NCBI GenBank assembly: GCA_013423325.1
Contig: BLJB01000026.1
Span: forward strand, 310,001 to 374,000
Length of the DNA stretch: 64,000 nucleotides
From: Usnea hakonensis
Lineage: Eukaryota; Ascomycota; Lecanoromycetes; Lecanorales; Parmeliaceae
Reading direction: 5' to 3'
Shown here piece after piece: positions 33,324 through 45,488 of this stretch. The notes beneath the pieces are model-generated. The model did no database searches and had not been told where the DNA came from. It saw only the letters and a list, made by a program, of their open reading frames with translations. A program made the position numbers and the translations under genes. How positions within the stretch are numbered: the stretch's first letter is position 1; each line of letters begins with the position of its first letter.

Positions 33324-35134
33324 GGTTAGGGTGAGACCTCTTTTCGAGGCAGTTTAGTGAAGAGGAACGGAAGAAGTGAGAGAGTGTATTGCTGTTGGCT
33401 ATTTGATGTTGGATGAAGATGGCAGTATGAAGAGGTTATTGAGATGTGGTGTTGAGGTGATGTAGGTATAGTAGTGAAGGAGTCTAGGCAACTACGCAGT
33501 TGTTGTACGTACACTCGCCCGGTAAGACAGTAGCTCCGTGCTAAGTGAGAGGCGCAGTGGTCATAGCGAGAGGTCATTGGCCAGCACGGCCAGGCACTTT
33601 AAATAGACGCCAAGACAACGGACTTTTCGGGCTACCATTAGACCGAGATACATTAGGAAGGTCATCCGAGGGCGGCACCTGAAATTGCACACTCAAATCC
33701 TGAAGTATGCACATCGTCGCTCTCATTCCCTCATCCTTCAAGCTTCATTCAAATTGTGATTTGGAGACGAACCTCATCAGCTCAGACGACCCACCTCATC
33801 TTTTGGAAACTGACATGTTCGTCCTGTTTGCTAAGCAAACACTAGAATCTTCTTACCTTTTGTTACTCGTTCCCCTAATGTTGTTCTGCCAAAAAAAGGG
33901 ATGCCAGACCTTCGTTGTTAGATATAGTGGGAAAAATACTAGAGAACATTGAGACATACCTGTGGGTCCGTATAAGGATCAGGCCTATATATGGTTGCAA
34001 CGAACAGCCAAACCACTTTCTGCTGCAGAAAATGTGAGCTCAAGTGCAGTCGCAGCTTACAGCTACCACAATTATCTAATGGAACCTCAAAGGTACTGAC
34101 GAAGTCAATAGATGTGGAGCATTACTACCTTAGATAGCTGTCTAAATGTGCTATATCATCGTTTACATCCCTTCGAGTATGCATAGTCCTTTTTCATCCC
34201 CACAATCGCTATCTGTCAAGTTGACGGCCTAGCGCTCTGCACTTCATGTATTTGATTTTCACGTCATGTATGCAGATATGCCTTTTACCTAAGCTGCTAA
34301 GCATCTATCTCACCAATGACGCAACGCAAGAGAGCCTTCACTCTAGCAGGGCTGCGTGACCATCATCTAGCTGCGCCAAGAACCATTTTCTACATAGATC
34401 GGGCTTGAAGGAGTGCTTGCTTTGGGCCACCATGTGTCAAATACGGGAGAAACTTCATCAAATTTTCGTCAAAGACATTTCAGAGACTGATGCCATGCTG
34501 CAATGAGCTGGCCGTATGCTTGAAAGGCCTCAGATAATTGTGAAGCGGGATGGAGCAAGGGAGCTGTACGACAGTACACAGTCTCAATATCGCAGCTAAA
34601 CATGACTGAACATAGAGAAAGAAGTGTATCAGATTGAGGACGCAGGCGAGCATTGGGATTGTGTATGTATGGTGTACTGGCGTTTGACATCACTTTTGAT
34701 TATGATTACCTCAGCAGTAGAAAGATCTGACAGAAAACAGAAAACCCACTTCACCATAAGATTAGCGCCATCAAGAATCGAAATACCTCCGCAAACATTG
34801 AAAGGTTATTGGTGCTAAAGATGGATCTCACGAGCCACTAGGCTCATTCTGCTGTAGCGTATCACGGGCATTTACTGAATCTGTCAGCTTGACCGATAAA
34901 TGCGGCAACGCCGAACGAGTCAATATGCTTTACATATCTTACAGACTTGTCTTTTAGCCATTACTTGTCAGCGCGGCTAAAGTCTGTTTGAGGGCAGAAA
35001 AGAACAGAATTCATACTATGAAATGCTGAAACCCTCCAACAAAAACCCCGAATGGAGGCCAAGAAATCCCATCCGAAAGTAGGAAAAACAATACTTAGCA
35101 GAGCAAGTCTGCCCAAAGATAATAGCTGTTCATC
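33324..35134. other. Long intergenic stretch
   Basis: About 1.8 kb. Minus-strand leader of the membrane-protein gene at left; the rest is AT-leaning with no sustained frame or repeat that I can support. Confidence 0.4.
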
Positions 35135-36983
35135 ATGGCAATATACCAATTCTGGACCGACCTAGTATCAATCATGCCAAAAGAATACTATCAACTTTTC
35201 CTTAATCATCAGCATCTCCTTGATTATCAGTATTTCCTCATTGCTTTACTACTTGCAATATGCGGGCCTATGCTTTATCCTAGAAGGAAGCAACGATATA
35301 TCCCTGGTGTCCCTGTCATCGGCATTGAGGAATCTGGAGGTATCAAACAAGCGAGGGAGACTTTCTGCACGGACGCCAAGACCATCCTCAATGACGGCTA
35401 TTTGCAAGCATGTCGAACATGAACTCAAGTGCCGCGGATTTCTTGAGCTAAGCAAAGAATAGTACAAGGATCAACGCTCCTTCTATGTCCCTAGCCGCCT
35501 CGGCGAGCGGTTGATGATCCCATCAAAGTATCTAGGGGAGCTCAAGACCGTACCCGCCGGGGAGGTCGATCTCGTAAACACCTCTTTCGAGGTTAGTGTT
35601 CTATGAATTTACCCTTGAAGTAAGAATTATGCTGACAAGTGATACTAAGGTTTTCGGGGGCAAGTACACAGCCATAAGCAGTCGTTCGGCACTGCACAAA
35701 CGAGTTGCCAAAAGGGACTTGAATCGTCATCTAGGTGCGGATTTTTGAGGCTATGGGTAGCCTCTGCTGACATCTAGATGTAGAGGAAATTCTTCCTCCT
35801 GTCAAGCACGAAATCATAAAATCATTCGAAATATTGATGCCGGAATGCAAAGGTAAAACCTATGTCTTTTTTACAGCGCTCTATGATTGACGTGATTGAT
35901 TAGATTGGACTAGACTCTGCGTGGTAAACACATTCGAGACCATCGTCGCACGAGCATCAAGCCACATGTTCGGAGGCTCTCAGTTGAGCCATAATGAAGA
36001 ATGGGTGCGATCGACTATCAAAATCGCCTCAGATGTTTTTATCGGTACTCAAAAGATCACGAAAATCCCTCAGATATTGCGCCCTGTTGCCCGATACTTC
36101 ATTGCAGAGCTAAAAGAAATCGAAAAATATCACTCAATTGCCCGTCGCGTCATTATTCCTATTCTTCAAGAAAGAGAAGCCCAGCCAGATAAGCCGTCAG
36201 ACTTCTTACAATGGATGTCCGACAGTGCTGTGGGCCCAGAGAAAGACAAGGCGTTCATCGCCTCCACCCAGCTCATGTTCAGTCTCGCCGCTATACCGAA
36301 AAGCGTAGCACTTTGCACTCAATTGCTCAACGATCTCTGCGCAATGCCGCAATACATCGAACCATTACAAGAAGAGATTGAGGCAAGTTTGGCAGAGTAC
36401 GGGACATTTACAACACATTCACTTCACCTTCTGGAAAAGATGGACAGTTTTATAAAAGAAAGCCAGCGTTTGAACCCTCTCAACTTGAGTACGTCGTCCA
36501 CCAAATTACTACAGCGCAGAGCTCTAACAGCAAGCAGTCACATTTGAGCGACTAATCACTAAAGACTACGCGCTTTCTGATGGCTTTGTCATTCCCAAGG
36601 GAACGATCATTGGCATACCTACGCAAGCAATTTCAATGGATCCCAATCTATATGAGAATCCAGAACTCTTTGACGGATTTAGGTTTGTGAGACTCAGAGT
36701 CGACTCCAAAATCGACGATGCGCTCCTGCAGTATGCCTCCAGTAGCCTGGACGGCATGGCATTCGGCTACAGTTCACATGCCTGCCCAGGTCGTTCTTTC
36801 GCCTACTGTGAAATCAAGATGATCATGGCTTATCTGCTGATGCATTACGATTTCAAATTTCCTGATGAGCAAAAAGTCCGACCTCCAAGTCTGACTTTCG
36901 AAGCGCAATATGTTCCTGATCACCGAGCAACTTTGCTGTTCAAGCGGAGGCCTGGCCCATGCGAGACGGTTTACACCGCTTGA
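35135..36983 (+). CDS. Cytochrome P450 monooxygenase
   Basis: Six exons: 35135-35407, 35463-35591, 35650-35734, 35778-35852, 35904-36488, 36538-36983; 530 aa, typical length. An N-terminal TM anchor (YFLIALLLAICGPMLY) is followed by a basic-proline hinge. The K-helix ExxR is ESQR (Glu373, Arg376). The heme loop is FGYSSHACPGRSF with Cys465 as thiolate ligand. The I-helix lacks the usual (A/G)Gx(D/E)T and reads SLAAIPKSVALCTQ. The first intron has a GC donor (GCATGT) rather than GT. It resembles the fungal ent-kaurene-oxidase-like P450 group. Substrate unknown. Confidence 0.9.
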
Positions 36984-38437
36984 CCAGCTATGAAGATCTT
37001 TGTCCCAACCCTTCACAACAGAGCGAGCCACCGTCCTCTTGAAAGTGGATATATAGGACGGGCTTCTCTTTCAGTGTATGTATGTGGTGTCCATGCATCT
37101 TGATTACAAACCAGCAGACCATGCATTGCCTTCAGAAGAAAGCAGAATCTGTGATCCAATCGCAAAAAGCATTACGTTATGTCTTCCAGTTCCACTATAC
37201 AGCTGCAAACTTCAACCAGAGAAGTATCCCTAAGCTCACTGACTAAGGCATTGTCAGAGATGTAAATACTCCCTGCCTCTCCCCGGCTGTCTATCGGACA
37301 ACGACTTGGCGAAATGAATTCCATCCAGAGCATTGGCCGTCTTCCTCCACTTCTGACAACTGTTCTGTTGCTCATCAAAAACGAGTTTTACACCTTTCTT
37401 GAATGCCAATATTAGATCCTGAAACATGACGACAAGCAGAGTCATAAAATTCGAGTTGTCGATAAACACTGGAACATCGAACAGTCCTTTGCATTTTACT
37501 GTTGCGCGCTTTCCAAAGCACGACATGTAATCGATCGTGCGTGCATCCACTTGGGTAGTTCTTGTATTCTGTGCTTCGTGTATGTGGAGTGCCGAATCGG
37601 TACAAATACACAGTTCATATTGCGAAGTCATCGAATCAGCTGAGGTCTGAAGACTGCACTAGGAAATCCCCCCCCAACCGCGCCGCCTTCTTTGCTCTAG
37701 TTCTCTCGTTTTTTAAAAATTGAAACCCTGCAACCTGATCTCCATCTTGATACTGGCGCACAGAGTTACAATCTTCATCTGAATGTCAAGTGCTTTGAGC
37801 AGCATTCGGCTACGAGTAACTCACGTTGGATGGCTCAGTACCGAGGGCATAGTCACCTGGCTGTTGGAAGTGGACGCTTTGAGCACGAGGAACTTGATTT
37901 TACTGGCGAGTCTAGTCCAGGGACGACCGTTCAGCCCACCTGCTCTGATGATTCGCTACGAATACAGAAAGCGAACGGCTTGTGGTGCTGATACATGAGC
38001 CCGCCAAGCCCAAAGGCTGCCTCATTAGACACAGAATACACGGACAGTGGTAGTGACCTCTCTGGTTTAAATTCAACATAATGCTCCACAAGCATTGGCG
38101 ATCCTATATCGAGATCATGTCAATTGCGGCTACGTTGTTTTCATTACATGGCATGGTCTTTTCAACAGTGCTCCAAATGCACTCGAGCTATCATCGACCG
38201 CTTTGGGGAATCACCATTTCTGGTGTAACATTACTTTGAATCATTCTTTTGGGTGAGTTACTAAGCCCGTCCACTGATGAGTCTACCAGATTTGCTGAGA
38301 CTAGCTAGACGCCGACGTTAGGGTACAAGATTTCCAGGTGGAGAATTGTGCATAAATGGACCAAGGCACTCAACGGAACATCTGACAAATGCGAGCAACA
38401 TTCACAGCTCGATTGTAACAGCTATCAGAAGGTGCCT
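36984..38437. other. Intergenic stretch
   Basis: About 1.45 kb between the P450 and the SDR. A 125-aa ATG frame on the minus strand (37631-37254) exists but has no recognisable features. Confidence 0.4.
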
Positions 38438-39389
38438 TCACGACAGGGCAACTTGCGCTTTCAGCAAGTCTTTCTCTAAGATATCATCTTTCTTCGTAGT
38501 TAACTCCTCAGTATCCCACGTTGCAGAAACCCACCTGCCACTCAACCACATTTTCTCCCTCGCGTCCTTCGTCAGCCACACACAAAATGCTCCACAAAGC
38601 TCCACGCCATCAGTAAGAACTGTAGCCATGTCAGAAAACTTCATCAACCCATAACCGGCTTGAAAGCGACGTTGCGGGGAAGAGCTCACACCGTAGCAAT
38701 TCCGCAGGCAGCGATTTCGTCATATCCGTCGAAACCCTGCCCGGATGGACACCGACGCTCAATAATCCTTCTTCTCGGTACTGCTGGGCCATCAACTCGA
38801 CCAATCGCAGCTGCGCCAGCTTACTGATAAAATACCCCGAGTTGGATCCTGTTGTCAACCACGCCGCGTTCGACGATATTGCCACAAACGCCCTTGCGCC
38901 CCCAGGCGTCTGCAACAACAGCGGCACCAAATGATATGCAGCATTATACGTCCCGGCCGTATTAACATCGAAACAGCGCTTCCATTCCTCCGGATCCGCG
39001 CGAGTGACGTTCGACGTTATTTGACCGATAATTCCCGAACTCACAACCACAACATCGAGCCTGCCGCACAGCTCTTTTATACGTGCAGCCAAACATTCTA
39101 CGTTGCTATTGGACGCGATGTCGCAGGGCTCGCAGTGCACGTGGAGAGAAGGTCGCAGGTTGGTGCACTGCGCGGCGACGTCGGAGAGGGCGCTCGTGCT
39201 GCGGGCTGCGAGGATGAGGGTCGAGGCGCCAGCCTGGGCGTAGGCGTGGGCTATGGAGGCGCCAATACCCCGACTGGCGCCGAGGACGCAAACGGTGAAG
39301 TTGGGAGGGAGGTGCACGGCAGAGGGGTCGATTGCGGGTGTGGGGTGCTCATGTTGGGTTGGTATGAAGGTGAGAGGGTTGGCTTGCAT
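38438..39389 (-). CDS. Short-chain dehydrogenase/reductase (SDR)
   Basis: Exons 39389-38690 and 38619-38438 with a 70-nt intron (GTGAGC..CTACAG), 293 aa. The Rossmann motif GASRGIG (residues 37-43) binds NAD(P). A catalytic Ser lies in AISSNAAW (about 172), and Tyr186-x3-Lys190 lies in GYFISK. The C-terminus (GAFCVWLTKDAREKMWLSGRWVSATWD) follows the pattern of fungal SDRs with a long tail. It reduces or oxidises a carbonyl or hydroxyl group, substrate unknown. It lies 1.5 kb from the P450. Confidence 0.9.
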
Positions 39390-40238
39390 GGTTGTCGGCT
39401 GGTTTTCTCTGTGTGGGGACGGTTGTGAAATCTAAATACTTCTTTACAGATACAATTCCAATTACGCTGCACAGCTGGGACAGGTCACGTCATCATACTC
39501 CTTCCCAACTCCCTTTAGCCCGCCGTCCTCAAAGGGGGTACCGGTGACCGGTACTCAAAAGACGCATGGGAATTTTACATACAAATCCTGAACAGATCTT
39601 TACATTTCATCACCAAATATATGTACAAAAGTCCCGTTCCAAATCATATCATGTATCATACTTGCGAACATGAGAATATTCCGTACGCCAGAGTATCAAG
39701 GCTGCTTACCTTACCTATCTTCGAATAATATTCCACTATGTACATATAGACGTAATATATGACAAAATTGAATACATTGGTACAAATATTTACACACCTA
39801 TGATCCTATGCCGCATGTATTTGTTTCGACGTTGCACAATTTACCCCTGGGAAATCTCGAAGTTGACTGCACCCCAACTTTAACCCCCGTTACATCGACA
39901 TGTCTTGAACCGAATTATTAGACCCAAGTATAGGGCAGAATGCTGTATCATATCCTTTGTTATATCAAACAGTAGCTGGTGTAGGGAAATGATTGAGCAA
40001 TTTGCCCTGCCTTGATCAGTCGAGGGATCCAGGAACGTTGAGAGCCAAAGCCGACAGCGGCTTTCTCTTCGTTCGCAACTTTCAAAGGATGAGGGTTGGT
40101 TTGCTCTTAAATCACTTTCGGTTGGATACTCGGAGACATGGGAAAAGATGCATTGAGACATTACTTATATACAAGTGATGAAAAGGCTGATTTCGCTATG
40201 ACATAGACGCCAGACAGAGTCACAGGTTGACCTAAGAT
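39390..40238. other. Intergenic stretch
   Basis: AT-rich, with CTTACCTTACCTATC near 39706. No supported gene. Confidence 0.45.
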
Positions 40239-41261
40239 CTATCGAAAATACAATTCGCCTGGCCTTGTTATATTCAATTTTTCGAGGTCGACTTCGGAAG
40301 ACAAAGAAGAAGAAGAGGAGGCAGGGGACGCAGAGTCCGCGGGCCCGCTGTCCTCGAAAGTGTTCAGCAACCTTCTCCGACCAAAGCTGATAGGCTGCGT
40401 CATCTGCGGGAAGCAGTAACCAGGGTGAAAGACCGTCAATGCGACAGCAGCGACAGAACACATGACGCTGTCGAGTGCGACGAATTCGGCTTGATCCTGC
40501 ATGAGTGGGTTGCCCCATCCTCCCATCATCTCTGCAATTCTGTAGACGCATCGCGTGAAGATGGCCAGAAAGGCGATGACCACTGCGCTGGCGAAGAGCT
40601 TGAAGCGCATGGTTTGTAGTTGAGGGGTAACAGGCGTTTCTTCCTTTTCTGAGTCTCCGTTACACTGGGAGAGGTGGCGGTGGAGGAAGAAAAGCCCTGC
40701 CAATGCTGCAAAAATTGCAAGTGTGATGACTTGCATGATTATACCGGCGATGGCAATGTTACTCCCGAGGTTCAATTGATTCATATTGCCGTTGGCGCTT
40801 CCGGACAACCCTCCACCAGCAGCCTGCAAGCTGAGTGAAACGCAGTCGCCACCGATGAAAAGCCAGGTGTAGTATTTTGGCTTGAGATAGCTGTACTGTG
40901 GTCCAAATGCTTTCACAACATGCTTCAGAGTCAGGTAGATACCCATGGCAAGCCATGCGGGGCCCATGATCAGGCAGCAAATTTGCATCGTGAAGCCACT
41001 GTTTGAGAAAGGATTATGGTGAAGCATGAGACGGCCGATGTAGCCGAATGCTTCGACAAAGCAGCCGCAACTGAGGGCGAATGCGAAGGTCCATGTTCTG
41101 TATCTTATACCCAGATAGAGTTGGGCGACGAGGAGGACGATGAAGAGAGCGAGAAAGAAAGCGTTTGCTGGCAGGGAGGGGAAATAGCCGTAGATAGAGT
41201 ACTGTATGAGACAGGTAGGAGTGACGGCCTCACAGGTGTATACGTTGGGAGTTGAGGACAT
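40239..41261 (-). CDS. RTA1-like seven-TM protein
   Basis: Single-exon 340-aa membrane protein. About seven hydrophobic segments carry RTA1-family features: FALSCGCFVEAFGYIGRLML, QICCLIMGPAWLAMGIYLTL, IGGDCVSLSLQAAGGGL and CVYRIAEMMGGWGNPLM. RTA1/RSB1/RTM1 proteins are fungal-specific and linked to lipid export and resistance to toxic amphiphiles. The C-terminal tail is Ser-rich and cytosolic. It neighbours the SDR and a Zn2Cys6 factor, which may be meaningful for export of a product. Confidence 0.93.
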   Translation of the reverse strand: MSSTPNVYTCEAVTPTCLIQYSIYGYFPSLPANAFFLALFIVLLVAQLYLGIRYRTWTFAFALSCGCFVEAFGYIGRLMLHHNPFSNSGFTMQICCLIMGPAWLAMGIYLTLKHVVKAFGPQYSYLKPKYYTWLFIGGDCVSLSLQAAGGGLSGSANGNMNQLNLGSNIAIAGIIMQVITLAIFAALAGLFFLHRHLSQCNGDSEKEETPVTPQLQTMRFKLFASAVVIAFLAIFTRCVYRIAEMMGGWGNPLMQDQAEFVALDSVMCSVAAVALTVFHPGYCFPQMTQPISFGRRRLLNTFEDSGPADSASPASSSSSLSSEVDLEKLNITRPGELYFR

Positions 41262-41981
41262 GATGGTCTGATGGAGAGGAAATGTTGCAGGTGGGACAGA
41301 TATAGAAAAGATCTAGTCGTAGCTGAGGCGGAGCTTGAGCAGTATTACTATTATGGGTAGCTCTCAGAATAGGAATGGAGTGGACTGATATGGTACTGAT
41401 GTCTATGAGGGAATCCATCTTCTTATACATAATGACAGTGGTAAGTAAGTAAGTAAGAGATGACGCAGGTTGGAGGTGGATTTTACAAGAATAAGATCTC
41501 AAGTATTACCTTTTTGGGACCACGTTCCGCAATCGTGATGTTATGTTGTATATAGCCGTAGCTCAACAGGGACGTTACTTATCTTATGCGCCTGATCCTT
41601 GTCAATATTTCATGTGCACTTGGCCTCAGAATGAAGGCCTATTGATCAAGGCCTAAAGTACCTCTTTAAACGAAAAAGATGGCATATCATTATCAATCAT
41701 CATCCATCGCGTTATACCCGAATAGGTCGACTTTCCGTAGCGCCAATCTAATTTTGGTGCCAAGAAATATTCGCTTATTACGAAATCTGTTGCCCTAAGC
41801 TCAACACGATCCGTGGCTCTCAACTTCTACCAAACTCAGCTTAGTCCTTTTCTCCTTGTTGCTTGTCATTTTTCGTCTGAGATAGACAAGTGGTTTGTGA
41901 TACGAATGTTGTTCTAGGCGCTGCGGTCCAGCAGCGCCTGATGTGGCTGCAAGCTTTCCACGTGCAGAATTGTCTTAATCT
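41262..41981. other. Divergent intergenic region
   Basis: Between RTA1 and the Zn2Cys6 gene. Holds a short (GTAA)n at about 41441-41457. No further gene. Confidence 0.45.
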
Positions 41982-43755
41982 ATGCCTCATACAGGAAAGC
42001 CCAGTGGGGCTTGTCAGCAGTGCAAGCAGCGACATGTAAAGGTTAAAAGATTCCCCAGCCCCTTTTCGTCTTTCGTCCATCACGAATATCCTTACTGATT
42101 TTGACCAGTGCGATGAAGCAAGACCTGCTTGCAGCAAATGTGTGAAAGCCAAACGTGTATGCTCCGGCTATTCCCAAGGACTGGATCTTGTCCTGCGCAA
42201 CCAAAACGAAGCTGCCAAAGCTGGCGTTCATAGACGAGTGCATAAGAATAAGGGCAGGTCTCAAAGTCCCAACAAGTTTTCAGGATCTGTCGTGCCCCAC
42301 CCGCTCTATGAGTCCGAAGAGACGAACGCGCAGTGCTTCTTCGTTTCTACATTCGTGCTGTATGGACGAGACACTCAGGCCGACCGCGGGTTTCTTGAGT
42401 TTCTACCCTTCCTTTTCAACAATCTGAGAGCAGAAACTCCGCTCTCACTGTGTCTCACTGCGGCTGCTAATATTCTCTTCGGCAAATGGGAGCGCAAGAA
42501 TCCTGGAGCTGAACGCTCCTCAATCCCTTCGTATACAAAGGCTGTGGAGGCTACCAGATTGGCTTTGCAAGATCCAGCCGACAGTGTCTCTGATGAGACA
42601 TTGATGGCCGTCTGTCTACTTGGCTTTTATGAGGTGCGCCCTTTCACGTGCTTGCTGTCAACAAGGAGACACACGTAGTCCTTGTTACTCTCCGCCGTGA
42701 GTTCCATGTGCGAAGAAGGTGGGCCACTGACGATTTCAGGCTGCTGCGAATGCCATGAATTCCAGAATCTCTCCTCCAACCCATTTCAATGGTGCTGCTG
42801 CGTTGATCCAGCGGCGAAAGAACAGCCGTCAAATGACGGACCTCTCCAAGAGAATATTGATAGCAGTCAGAAGTAATATTGTGAGTCTGTCACAAAAATT
42901 GAAAAGCCTGCAATTGACCGCCAGCAGGTATTCCGAGCAATTCAGTTTTCATCTCAGGTAGATAAAACTTCAGGCATTTGGGAGGAAGACCTTGACAACC
43001 TACCTCGCAATCCTGCGACCTTGCTAGACCAAATGTCTGTTGAGGTCGCCGACCTTCTCGCTGATGCTGCTTCCATCCTCTCCAAGGTCTTTGCCTTGAG
43101 CAAAGAGGAAGTTACATCCCAAATTGATATCGCATATCCTGAAATGACTTTAGTATCGGAGAAGGTTTCTGGAGATTTGATAGATGAGCTGTTGGAAAGG
43201 GCACAAGTCTTAGATGCTGATCTTGCATCCTGGCCCGATATATTACCCTTACACTGGTGGCCTGTTAGAGCCTTGGCTCATACTATACCGCAGGAAGTCA
43301 TTGACGCTGGAATTTGGGAAGACAGTTGTGATATCTATCCTGACGTTATAATTTGCAGTACATGGAACGACTGGCGAGTTGCTCGTCTTAGAGTCCTTCG
43401 TCTTATTGCCGAACTCTGTCTCGCAAGTCAAGTCGAGCGCGGTGAGACCAGGGCGCAAACAATCGCTATAATACGACAGCTTGTGGACGACATTTGCGCT
43501 AGCGTACCATTTTGCCTCGGAAGTCGTACCGAGGCTGTGCCATTATATCAGGCTGAGGTTATCTATCCTGGATGTAAAGGACGCTTGAATTCGAGGGAGC
43601 ATGCAATCACTGCCAGAGCATATGGAGGATGGTACTTGTTCAGCCCCTTCAAAGAGACATTGCAACTGGAACCATATATAAGGAAAGCCCAACGAGAATG
43701 GCTGCAGGCTCAACTTTGGCGCCTGGCAAAATTGTACGATGTCAAACCGACTTAG
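41982..43755 (+). CDS. Zn2Cys6 transcription factor
   Basis: Exons 41982-42041, 42109-42633, 42740-42880 and 42928-43755, all phase 0; 517 aa. The zinc cluster is split by the first intron. Cys 11, 14, 21, 28, 31 and 38 fit C-x2-C-x6-C-x6-C-x2-C-x6-C exactly, the Gal4-type binuclear cluster. The rest is a helical middle/regulatory region (AETPLSLCLTAAANILFG, DWRVARLRVLRLIAELCL) of the fungal-specific type. It likely regulates nearby or dispersed metabolic genes; the target is unknown. It lies next to RTA1. Confidence 0.9.
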
Positions 43756-44037
43756 TCCCACTATATTTTAAATACACGATCACTACATCGTATGATTAAG
43801 TAACGAACTGACTGTTCCAGGCATCTTTAAATGTTCTGTTTGCATGGGGTAATGATTATTGATGTACCCCTCGAGCATGGGTGTTTGTACGGCAACTCTG
43901 ACGATGAGTAATTCTGGTGACGGACTACTAGCTGGTGCAGAGCATACAAACATAGTGTTGGCCCAGCTGTAAGCTTTTCCATTTTCCGACCTGCTTGTCT
44001 GTTGTTTACCATCTTCACTCCCCAAGACGTGCTCAAC

Positions 44038-45488
44038 TTAATCGAAACCAGCAGCTTCCCGCTGAATTAAGTTTTCCTGTCTCTCAACTTCATCTTCCAA
44101 TACAAAAAAAGCATTTTCGAGACCTTTCAGGATTTTACTCGGTGGGTCGTTACCCTCATCCCGAGATTGATTTACAGCTTCCGCTTTTCCAAGAAAATCA
44201 AAAAAAGCTTTCTCCAGTCCTAGGAGACGTCTGTTATAATTTTCAATGGCGTCTGTACCTTCGGCATCAACGCATTTTTGGGTCGCTACGAAAGCAGCAC
44301 ACGCTGTCTTGACAGCGATTTCGACATTGGGGGCCAACTCAGTGCCTAGAAAGTCAACATCTTTCCTACCGTGATAGATCACACTCGTCATTCTCTCGAC
44401 AACGCTCTTCAATATCTTGTAGTTCAATTCCTTGTCCGGTTCGGAAGCTTGCTGCTTCACTGTCTCCGGAATTGCATACTTCCTAAGGTCGGGGAATCCA
44501 GGATTCGCGTTAGGAGGCCCGGCAGTCTTGACCTTGGTCGCAGCCTCCCTAATCGATCCTGGAAGCCAGCTGATCCTACCGACATCCATCTCTATATCGA
44601 CATATCTTGCATGGCCGGGGTCTTCATGAAGCTCTGGGTCGCCCAACTTGAATACGAAGGCGTCGCCAAATATCGGCTCACTCCCGTCCGTCAAATTAGC
44701 GTTTTGGTTGCGCGGCGGCCTATGCTTCTGTTGTCCACCCTTATTCACGAGCAGGAAATATGGCATAGGGATTCCCTCCTTTTCCAATCTGACGATCCTG
44801 GTTGCCCAGGCATTTCTTGACTTTTTTCCGCCCCAATAGAATTGAACGTTGGGTAAGTGTTTGAAAATCCGGGTCTGCGAATTGCCGTAGGCGGTGTCCA
44901 GACTGATATACACCTTGATTGTTTCCATTGGGGCGTCTTTTCCAATGGGAATGCGGGCGACCTGAATTTTATATTCTTCTTGTCGCTCGGGTTGAGGCTC
45001 GCTGGTTTTGGAATCTTTGTGTATCGACTGCTCGATGGTAAGTTGCTGGGATTTTCTCCCCCTCAAGCTTGTCTGGGAACCTTGCTGGGATTGAGGCTGC
45101 TCCGGCTTCTTCCCTTCAGCAATTGTCTGTATTGGCTTCTCAAATTGCTTGCCCTTGGTACCGGCATGCGTCGAATACTGGTACAAACCCTGATCCGGCT
45201 GCTTTCCCTTACCGATTTCTCGTGCACGCTGCTCCACTTGCTTTGTCGCAGGCCTTGGTGGCAGAACCTGCTCTGGAGCCTGTTCTCGGGCCCTCTTGTC
45301 ATCACGTTTGGCTTGCTTCAACAGTTCTTGTGGAAATCGCGTCCGCTGCTCGGCCTTGGGGATTGTTCGCCTTATTTGCTCCGTCAAACGCTGGTCTTTG
45401 TTCAGATCTGGTATCTTCCTCTCCTTGAGAATCTGGTGTTAGCGCGGAGCTTACTCGGAGTGAGTTTTTTTGCTATCCTCACCGGCAT
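44038..45488 (-). CDS. Uncharacterised protein with a 6-nt first coding exon
   Basis: Exon 1 is only ATGCCG (45488-45483), followed by an intron with GTGAGG and GCTAACACCAG, then 45432-44038; 466 aa. The join gives MPILKERKIPDLN without a break. The first ~165 residues are Gln/Lys/Arg-rich and disordered. The C-terminal ~300 are folded (IKVYISLDTAYGNSQTRIF, FVFKLGDPELHED, helical end with YNRRLLGLEKAFFDFLG). No family recognised. Confidence 0.7.

Noticed and set aside
37254..37631. 125-aa minus-strand ATG frame
   Set aside because: Intact but without recognisable motifs or context; not enough to call a gene.
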